DNA of 64,000 nt from an uncultured Christensenella sp. (lineage in GTDB: Bacteria; Bacillota; Clostridia; Christensenellales; Borkfalkiaceae). Position 1 is the first letter of the stretch, and each line of letters opens with the position of its first letter. A program made the position numbers and the translations under genes. Positions 58,514 through 64,000 of this stretch are shown piece by piece. The stretch lies in the NCBI GenBank assembly GCA_910578145.1, contig CAJTPJ010000003.1:1-64000 (forward strand), given 5' to 3'. The notes under the pieces were generated by a model that saw only the letters and a program-made list of their open reading frames with translations, searched no databases and was not told where the DNA came from.

Positions 58514-58542
58514 TTGTAAAAATTTTTGTGCTGTGTTATACT
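58514..58542 (+). promoter_or_regulatory. Promoter of secG
   Basis: TTGTAA, 17-base spacer, TATACT, 33 bases before the secG ATG. Confidence 0.65.
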
Positions 58543-58575
58543 TTTTAAGTAAACTAGTTCAGAGGTCAAATTATA

Positions 58576-58872
58576 ATGATGCAACTTATGGCTGCACAAC
58601 TCGGCGATACTGCCTGGGTGGTTTATTGGGTATTTAATATTTTCTGCTTTATCGCAATTTTCCTTGCGGCGTTGCTTGGCATAATTTTGGTTCTTTTCCA
58701 AAAAAGCAACTCCGACGGTATTCAGGGCATAACGGCTTCAAGCGAAACTTTTTTCGGCAAAAACAGAGGCCGCTCCATTGAGAGCAAACTCAAAAAATGG
58801 TCGTGGATAGTGCTTGGCGTTATCGGGGTGCTTGCGATTGTTCAGTACATCGTGCAGATTATACTTATTTAA
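58576..58872 (+). CDS. secG: Protein translocase subunit SecG
   Basis: A 98-residue SecG of the SecYEG channel. Two hydrophobic helices (about 18-43 and 73-96) are separated by a cytoplasmic loop containing VLFQKSNSDGIQGI and a GITASSETFFGKNRGRS region, the family signature. It is followed by rnr and smpB, the classical secG-rnr-smpB order of Bacillota. AGAGG lies upstream of tandem ATGs. Confidence 0.9.
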   Translation: MMQLMAAQLGDTAWVVYWVFNIFCFIAIFLAALLGIILVLFQKSNSDGIQGITASSETFFGKNRGRSIESKLKKWSWIVLGVIGVLAIVQYIVQIILI

Positions 58873-58880
58873 TAAATTAC

Positions 58881-58913
58881 GAAAGGCGGCTTTAAAGTCG
58901 CCTTATTTTTTTC
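58881..58913 (+). terminator. Terminator between secG and rnr
   Basis: AAGGCGGC pairs with GTCGCCTT around TTTAAA and is followed by seven T residues. It should uncouple secG from rnr. Confidence 0.75.
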
Positions 58914-58922
58914 AACGTACAT

Positions 58923-60866
58923 ATGAGTTATCAAAAATTTAAAAATTCTAAAAACAGACGCGACAAAACTTTTACGGGCACCGTGCAGGGCAGTGAACGT
59001 GGTTTTGCGTTTATTTTGCCGGACAGCGATTTCGGGCACGACTTTTTCGTGCCACGCCGCGCGGTAAACGGCGCCAATCACGGCGACAAAGTGCTTGCCG
59101 CGCACGTTCAGGGCACCACCGACGAGGCGTATATAATAAAGGTTTTAGAACGCGCTAACCCGCGCATAGTTGGCACCGTAGTTAAAGACAGACGCTCTTG
59201 CTACGTATTCCCCGACAACGTTAAACAGCCAAAGATATTTATACCCCTCGCTTCCACTTTCGGCGCGAAAGACGGCGATAAAGTAGTATGCGAAATCACT
59301 TCTTACCCCAAGGGCAAAGCGCCCGGCGGGGCTATAATAGAAATTATCGGCGAAGAAGGAAATTTGGACGTTGAGGAACTTTCGATTATCCGCTCTTACG
59401 GTCTGGAAGAGGAATTTCCCGAAGCGGTTTTAAAAGAGGCGCGTAAAGTTGCCGCAGAAAAGGTGGTTTTAGACGGAAGAAAGGATTTCCGCGACAAACT
59501 TATAATAACCATCGACGGCGAGGACACGCGGGACATTGACGACGGCGTTTCGCTTGAACGCGACGGCGAAAACTTTATTTTAGGCGTGCATATAGCTGAC
59601 GTAAGTCACTATGTAAAGCCTGCTTCGGTTATAGACCGCAACGCATACGGGCGGGGCACCAGCGTGTATTTTCCCGACCGCGTTTTGCCTATGTTGCCCA
59701 AAGATTTATCCAACGAAGCGTGCTCGCTTAACGAAGGCGAGGACAGATACGCAACGTCGTGCGTAATGACTTTTACGCCCGACGGCGAGCGGAAGTCTTT
59801 TAAAATTTACAACTCGGTTATTAACAGCAAACACCGCACTACCTATAACGAAGTGGCGTCAATTTGCGAAAAAGACCCCGACATATGCCTTAAATACCCC
59901 GATTTGTGCGGCGTTGCGGAGGATATGCAAACGCTGTGCCTTGCGCTTGAAAAACGGCGCGAAAAGGCGGGTTGCGTAAACCTTGAAGTAAGCGAAGCGC
60001 ATATATACGTAAACGACGACGGGGAAATTATTATACCTACCGCTCAACGGAATATTGCGCAACGCATCATAGAGCAATTTATGATTTCCGCCAACGAGGC
60101 GGTTGCCGAGTTTTTGCAAAAGCACGGCGCGCCCTGCCTTTACCGCATACACGAAAAACCTGCGGAGGACAAGGCAAACGCATTTTTTGCGTTTTTAAAA
60201 GATTTGGGAATAAGGGCGCGCGGCGATATAAGCGATTTAAAACCCGCGGATTTCCAGCGAATACTTGCTTCCGCAGAGGACAAACCTTTTTACCCCGTTA
60301 TTAATAAAGTTATGTTGCGCACTATGCAAAAAGCGCGGTATTGCGAGGAAAATTTGGGGCATTTCGGGTTGGCTTCGGAATGTTATTGCCACTTCACTTC
60401 CCCTATCCGCCGCTACCCCGACCTGTTCGTACACAGAAATTTAAAGGAAATACTTGCAGGCAACGCGAAAAACGCCGTTAACGTTTACGGCAAATTTGCG
60501 CACGACGCGGGCGTGGAATGTTCCGCGCGGGAACGGGTTGCAGACGAGTGCGAACGCAAGGTTGACGATTTGTACAAGCTGGCGTATATGAACGGAAAAA
60601 TAGGCGAAGAATTTGACGCGGTTATTTCCGGCGTTACCGGCTTTGGGATATTTTGCGAGCTGGAAAACACTATAGAGGGGCTTGTGCCCATTGAAGATTT
60701 GCCGCGCGACGAGTATGAATATTACGAGGATAAATATTTATTAAAGGGCGCGAAACACAGCTATAAGCTGGGGGCAAAAGTACGCGTTATGGTTGCGGAC
60801 TGCGACCTGGGAAGGCTGAGAGTTTTGTTTAAACTTGTTGACTTGAAACGCCCCGTTAATGTATAA
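58923..60866 (+). CDS. rnr: Ribonuclease R
   Basis: A 647-residue 3'-to-5' exoribonuclease of the RNB family. Cold-shock domains (about 15-150) precede the catalytic RNB domain with DGEDTRDIDDGVSLERD (metal Asp residues) near 200 and SPIRRYPDLFVHR near 490, then an S1 RNA-binding domain (about 565-640). No ribosome binding site precedes the ATG, which lies nine bases after the T-run of a terminator. With SmpB it takes part in non-stop mRNA decay. Confidence 0.95.
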   Translation: MSYQKFKNSKNRRDKTFTGTVQGSERGFAFILPDSDFGHDFFVPRRAVNGANHGDKVLAAHVQGTTDEAYIIKVLERANPRIVGTVVKDRRSCYVFPDNVKQPKIFIPLASTFGAKDGDKVVCEITSYPKGKAPGGAIIEIIGEEGNLDVEELSIIRSYGLEEEFPEAVLKEARKVAAEKVVLDGRKDFRDKLIITIDGEDTRDIDDGVSLERDGENFILGVHIADVSHYVKPASVIDRNAYGRGTSVYFPDRVLPMLPKDLSNEACSLNEGEDRYATSCVMTFTPDGERKSFKIYNSVINSKHRTTYNEVASICEKDPDICLKYPDLCGVAEDMQTLCLALEKRREKAGCVNLEVSEAHIYVNDDGEIIIPTAQRNIAQRIIEQFMISANEAVAEFLQKHGAPCLYRIHEKPAEDKANAFFAFLKDLGIRARGDISDLKPADFQRILASAEDKPFYPVINKVMLRTMQKARYCEENLGHFGLASECYCHFTSPIRRYPDLFVHRNLKEILAGNAKNAVNVYGKFAHDAGVECSARERVADECERKVDDLYKLAYMNGKIGEEFDAVISGVTGFGIFCELENTIEGLVPIEDLPRDEYEYYEDKYLLKGAKHSYKLGAKVRVMVADCDLGRLRVLFKLVDLKRPVNV

Positions 60867-60874
60867 TAAAAAAA

Positions 60875-61330
60875 ATGCAAACCAAACAAATAGCTTATAA
60901 CAAGTACGCCTTGTACGAGTATTTCGTTATAGAAAAATACGAGGCGGGAATAGTTTTGGAAGGCGCGGAAGTAAAGCAGCTTCGGGCGGGAAACTGTAAT
61001 TTAAAAGACAGTTTTTGTTTATTGCGCAACGGTGAACTTGCGCTTAAAAACCTGCATATCCCCGTGTACGACAAGGCGGGCGCATTTTCCACGAAAGACA
61101 GCAAGCGAGATAGAAAGCTGTTAATGCACCGCCGCGAAATCGATAAGTTGGCGGGTAAGATTAACGAAAAAGGTTTTACTCTCGTGCCGCTTTCCCTTTA
61201 CTTTTGCGGAAGCCTTGTAAAAGTGGAAATCGCGCTTTGTAAGGGCAAACAAAACTACGATAAAAAACGAACTATAGCCGAGCGCGACCAAAAGCGCGCG
61301 CTTGACCGTGAAATAAAACACTATCAATAA
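60875..61330 (+). CDS. smpB: SsrA-binding protein SmpB
   Basis: A 151-residue tmRNA-binding protein for trans-translation. It shows NKYALYEYFVIEKYEAGIVL, EVKQLRAGNCNLKDS and FTLVPLSLYF, and the basic C-terminal tail ending DQKRALDREIKHYQ that enters the ribosomal mRNA channel. Eight bases after rnr. No tmRNA gene follows, so ssrA must be elsewhere. Confidence 0.96.
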   Translation: MQTKQIAYNKYALYEYFVIEKYEAGIVLEGAEVKQLRAGNCNLKDSFCLLRNGELALKNLHIPVYDKAGAFSTKDSKRDRKLLMHRREIDKLAGKINEKGFTLVPLSLYFCGSLVKVEIALCKGKQNYDKKRTIAERDQKRALDREIKHYQ

Positions 61331-61342
61331 AAGAGGTCGCTT

Positions 61343-62614
61343 ATGAAAAACTATAAATTAGACACACTTTGCGTACAGGCGGGATATTCGCCCGAATCGG
61401 GAGAAGCGCGCATACCGCCCATCAGTCAGTCCACGACGTATTTCTACCCCAAAACGCAGGATATGGCGGACTTATTTGACCTAAAAAGCGAGGGTTACTT
61501 CTACTCGCGCCTTGCCAACCCCACGGTTGCGGCGTTCGAGGGCAAGGTTGCCGCGCTTGAAGGCGGCGTTTGCGGCATAGGCTGCGCCTCGGGAATGTCG
61601 GCTACGTCCCTTTCGATTTTCACCGTGGCGGGCGCGGGCGACAATATTTTGGCTTCTTCCGCAATTTACGGCGGCACGTACAATCTGTTTTCAACCACTC
61701 TTCCGAAACTCGGCATAGAGTGCAGATTTTTCGACCCCGACGCGGCGGCGGAAGATATTGAAAAACTTATTGACGATAAAACAAAAATGATTTTTACGGA
61801 AACGGTTGCCAACCCCGCAATCGTGGTGCTGGATTTTGACAAAATTGCCGCGATAGCTAAAAAATACGGCGTTATTTTCGCGGTTGACAACACCCTTGCC
61901 ACCCCCGTTTTGTGCCGTCCCAAAGAGTGGGGCGCGCACCTCGTTATCCACTCCTCCTCAAAATATCTCGACGGGCACGCGGCGGCGCTGGGCGGCGTTA
62001 TCGTTGACCTTGGCAATTTTAATTTTAAGGGAAATAAGCGCTATCCCTCGTTTAACGTTCCAGACGAAAGTTATCACGGGCTGGTTTATGCAGATTTGCC
62101 CGTGGCGTTTGGAACTAAGTGCCGCGCGCAGATGATGAGGGATTTCGGCGCGATTATGAGCCCGCAAAACGGATTTATTTCATACATAGGCAGCGACACG
62201 CTGGCGCTGAGAATGGAAAGACACAGCCGCAATGCGGAAAAGGTTGCGGCATACCTTAAAAATCACCCTAAAATAGAGTGGATAAACCACCCCTCGCTTG
62301 AGGATAACAAATACCATAGTCTTGCTAAAAAGTATTTGCCCGACGGACAAGGCGGCATGATGAGTTTCGGCATTTGCGGAAACGTGGAAAAGTGCGCTAA
62401 ATTTATGGAAGCGCTTAAAATGATTACGCAGGAAACGCACGTTGCCGACGTAAGAAGTTGCGTTTTGCATCCCGCTTCCACCACTCACAGACAGCTTTCC
62501 GAAGAAGATTTAAAGGCGGCGGGTGTACCGCATAACCTGATAAGGCTTTCAGTGGGAATTGAAAACGCCGAGGATATTATAGAAGATTTAAAGCAGGCTT
62601 TGGAGAAAGTTTAA
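61343..62614 (+). CDS. metY: O-acetylhomoserine sulfhydrylase / aminocarboxypropyltransferase
   Basis: A 423-residue PLP enzyme of the Cys/Met-metabolism family. The PLP Lys lies in HSSSKYLDGHAAALGG near residue 205. Other motifs are YSRLANPTVAAFE near 55, GCASGMSAT near 80 and DNTLATPVLCRP near 180. Length and context fit MetY, which turns O-acetylhomoserine plus sulfide into homocysteine; methionine gamma-lyase is an alternative from sequence alone. The stop overlaps the metA start (TAATG). AGAGG precedes the ATG. Confidence 0.88.
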   Translation: MKNYKLDTLCVQAGYSPESGEARIPPISQSTTYFYPKTQDMADLFDLKSEGYFYSRLANPTVAAFEGKVAALEGGVCGIGCASGMSATSLSIFTVAGAGDNILASSAIYGGTYNLFSTTLPKLGIECRFFDPDAAAEDIEKLIDDKTKMIFTETVANPAIVVLDFDKIAAIAKKYGVIFAVDNTLATPVLCRPKEWGAHLVIHSSSKYLDGHAAALGGVIVDLGNFNFKGNKRYPSFNVPDESYHGLVYADLPVAFGTKCRAQMMRDFGAIMSPQNGFISYIGSDTLALRMERHSRNAEKVAAYLKNHPKIEWINHPSLEDNKYHSLAKKYLPDGQGGMMSFGICGNVEKCAKFMEALKMITQETHVADVRSCVLHPASTTHRQLSEEDLKAAGVPHNLIRLSVGIENAEDIIEDLKQALEKV

Positions 62615-63531
62615 TGCCCATTGTAATTGATAAGGACATTCCCGCCTATAAAATTTTAACCGACGAAAAAATTTTCGTAATGGACAAGGAACGGGCGTTT
62701 TCACAGGAAATACGCCCTATTGAAATTGCCATTTTAAATCTTATGCCCACCAAGGAAACTACCGAAACGCAGTTTATGCGGTTGCTTTCCAACTCTCCGT
62801 TGCAGGTAAACGTTACTCTTATAAAAACCTCCACGTATAACGCAACGCACGTTGACAAGGGGCATTTAGACAGGTTTTATAAAACTTTTGACGAGATTAA
62901 GCACAATAAATTCGACGGTATGATTATTACGGGTGCGCCCGTTGAAAATATGCCGTTTGAAAAGGTGGCGTATTGGAAAGAGCTTGAAGAAATTTTAAGC
63001 TGGACTAAGCGCAACGTTACCTCTACACTGTTTATTTGCTGGGGCGCGCAGGCGGCGCTACATTATTTCTACAATATAAAAAAGCACCCGTTAAAAGAAA
63101 AATGTTCCGGAATTTTCGCGCACCAGAAAGTACGCGACGGCGTTGCCGAGCCGCTTATGCGCGGTATTTCCGACGAGTTCCATATGCCGCACTCACGGCA
63201 TACGATTATTTACGCAAAAGACATTTTGGACGTTAAGGAACTTAAAATTTTAGCGTATTCAAAGCGTGCGGGCGCTTCCATTATTAAAAGCACTGACAAC
63301 AGGCAGGTGTTCGTTACCGGACATATGGAGTACGACCGATATACGCTTAAAAACGAATACGAGCGGGACAAAGCCGCGGGGCTTAATGCAAAACCGCCCG
63401 CAAACTACTTTGCAAACGCGGAAATGACGGAAGTTAAAATGAATTGGTCGTCCACGGCAAATCTGTTTTACATAAATTGGCTTAACTACTACGTTTATCA
63501 GGTTACGCCTTACAACATTAGCGAAGTATAA
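62614..63531 (+). CDS. metA: Homoserine O-acyltransferase MetA (probably acetyl-specific)
   Basis: A 305-residue MetA-family enzyme activating homoserine in methionine synthesis. Motifs: IAILNLMPTKETTETQFMRLL near 37, TGAPVENM near 108, the nucleophile Cys in FICWGAQAALHY near 140, and SRHT plus GHMEYDRYTLKNEYERD for the catalytic His/Glu. Firmicute MetA proteins commonly use acetyl-CoA, which fits the adjacent metY; the residue deciding acyl choice was not checked. One-base overlap with metY gives coupling. Confidence 0.93.
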   Translation: MPIVIDKDIPAYKILTDEKIFVMDKERAFSQEIRPIEIAILNLMPTKETTETQFMRLLSNSPLQVNVTLIKTSTYNATHVDKGHLDRFYKTFDEIKHNKFDGMIITGAPVENMPFEKVAYWKELEEILSWTKRNVTSTLFICWGAQAALHYFYNIKKHPLKEKCSGIFAHQKVRDGVAEPLMRGISDEFHMPHSRHTIIYAKDILDVKELKILAYSKRAGASIIKSTDNRQVFVTGHMEYDRYTLKNEYERDKAAGLNAKPPANYFANAEMTEVKMNWSSTANLFYINWLNYYVYQVTPYNISEV

Positions 63532-63557
63532 AAAAAACCGCCTTTCGGCGGTTTTTT
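63532..63557 (+). terminator. Bidirectional terminator after metA
   Basis: AAAAAACCGCC pairs with GGCGGTTTTTT around TTTC; serves metA and the convergent protease gene. Confidence 0.9.
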
Positions 63558-63563
63558 CTTTTA

Positions 63564-64000
63564 TCAATCCACGGTTACGAAATAATCCGAACCCGTTTTA
63601 ATATTAATATCTTTTTGCTCGCCCCCGCGCGAAACCGTTATAACTACGGTATAGTTGGGACGGACGGACAACAGCACGTCGTCCACGTGATAAATTCTGG
63701 TAACTTCTTTATTTTCCACAACTTCGCCGTTATCGTTAAGCACTTTGATGTTGCGGATAGCGTCGTCCGCTTCAAGCCCGTCGCCAGCTTTGGTAATTTT
63801 AACGCTTTCGTAAATTTCGTAGCGGTAAGTTTCCTCGTTCCACTTTGAAAGTTTGGGCTGTGCGGCATACTCTGCTTTAAGGTATGCGCGGGAAACGCCA
63901 TTTTCGCCGTTGAAACCGTTTTGGTTATAGTTATCCAGCATAAGCCGCACAAGCCGCCTTACGTTGCTTGCGGGGAGCGCAAACCCAAGGTTATCCACGT
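63564..64000 (-). CDS. HtrA/DegP-like serine protease, C-terminal part (cut by window end)
   Basis: Only the last 144 residues are in the window; the gene continues past its right edge. The visible part starts with DNLGFALPASNVRRLVR, matching the end of the trypsin-like domain of HtrA/DegP proteases, where GFAIP precedes the linker to PDZ. The following roughly 110 residues would hold the PDZ domain; it is charged and ends in SVRPNYTVVITVSRGGEQ, a PDZ-like strand pair. Catalytic residues are not visible, so activity cannot be judged. Confidence 0.65.
   Translation of the reverse strand, partial: VDNLGFALPASNVRRLVRLMLDNYNQNGFNGENGVSRAYLKAEYAAQPKLSKWNEETYRYEIYESVKITKAGDGLEADDAIRNIKVLNDNGEVVENKEVTRIYHVDDVLLSVRPNYTVVITVSRGGEQKDINIKTGSDYFVTVD

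Noticed and set aside
1..64000. CRISPR arrays, rRNA, prophage or complete insertion sequences
   Set aside because: No regularly spaced repeats, no transposase, integrase, terminase or capsid genes were found anywhere in the window.

Overview
The window reads as a chromosome segment of an anaerobic, low-to-mid GC Bacillota (Clostridia). Supporting observations: a single-chain pyruvate:ferredoxin oxidoreductase (nifJ), a CD1871A-type CXXC protein, an archaeal-type aspartyl-tRNA synthetase (AspS2), the rpoD-dnaG and mnmE housekeeping blocks, CdaA, ECF transporter genes, AGGAGG-type ribosome binding sites and TTGACA-N17-TATAAT promoters. Placement in an uncultured gut lineage such as Christensenellales is inference from gene style only.

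Layout. 1-2.5 kb: a two-gene membrane redox operon (4Fe-4S/thioredoxin fusion plus a CD1871A fusion). 2.7-5.0 kb: a tRNA-Glu whose 3' end and terminator are exactly repeated (60 bp) 1.24 kb downstream. The two copies bracket a small module of divergently transcribed tandem-XRE regulator and Cys-rich proteins, and a degenerate second copy of the module lies just beyond. 5.1-7.8 kb: a membrane protein, a probable 6S RNA, two further small-RNA candidates and aspS2. 7.9-26.4 kb (minus strand): Zn-ribbon/Nif3/TrmK, rpoD, dnaG, dGTPase, a shikimate block (SDR, aroK, aroQ, an aroB-aroE fusion, aroC), an inactive-looking MBL protein, aspartokinase, DUF1015, a CdaR-like micropeptide, cdaA, holA, a LysR regulator and mnmE. 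26.5-30.9 kb: membrane protein, truA, ecfT and a fused ecfA. 31-35.2 kb: nifJ and a small inverted-repeat-bounded insertion. 35.2-40.2 kb: potABCD polyamine uptake behind a structured leader. 40.2-53.6 kb: hydrolase, pgi, helicase, a DeoC-like pseudoenzyme, rsfS, nadD-yqeK fusion, yhbY, obg, a divergent Rho-like protein and tyrA. 53.7-63.5 kb (plus strand): pgk-tpiA-gpmI, EamA, secG-rnr-smpB, metY-metA. The window ends inside an HtrA-like protease gene.

How genes work together: glycolysis (pgi, pgk, tpiA, gpmI) feeds pyruvate to PFOR; aroK/Q/BE/C with tyrA make chorismate and tyrosine precursors; lysC with metA/metY points to aspartate-family amino acids; rpoD, dnaG, holA, obg, rsfS, yhbY, rnr, smpB, trmK, mnmE and truA are information-processing housekeeping genes.

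Most unusual: the tRNA-linked, integrase-less duplicated regulator/Cys-rich module; three proteins that keep a fold but have lost catalytic residues (MBL, DeoC, Rho); a 35-residue transmembrane peptide in place of CdaR after cdaA; and several orphan small RNAs or leaders with consensus promoters. No CRISPR array, rRNA, complete IS or prophage was seen.
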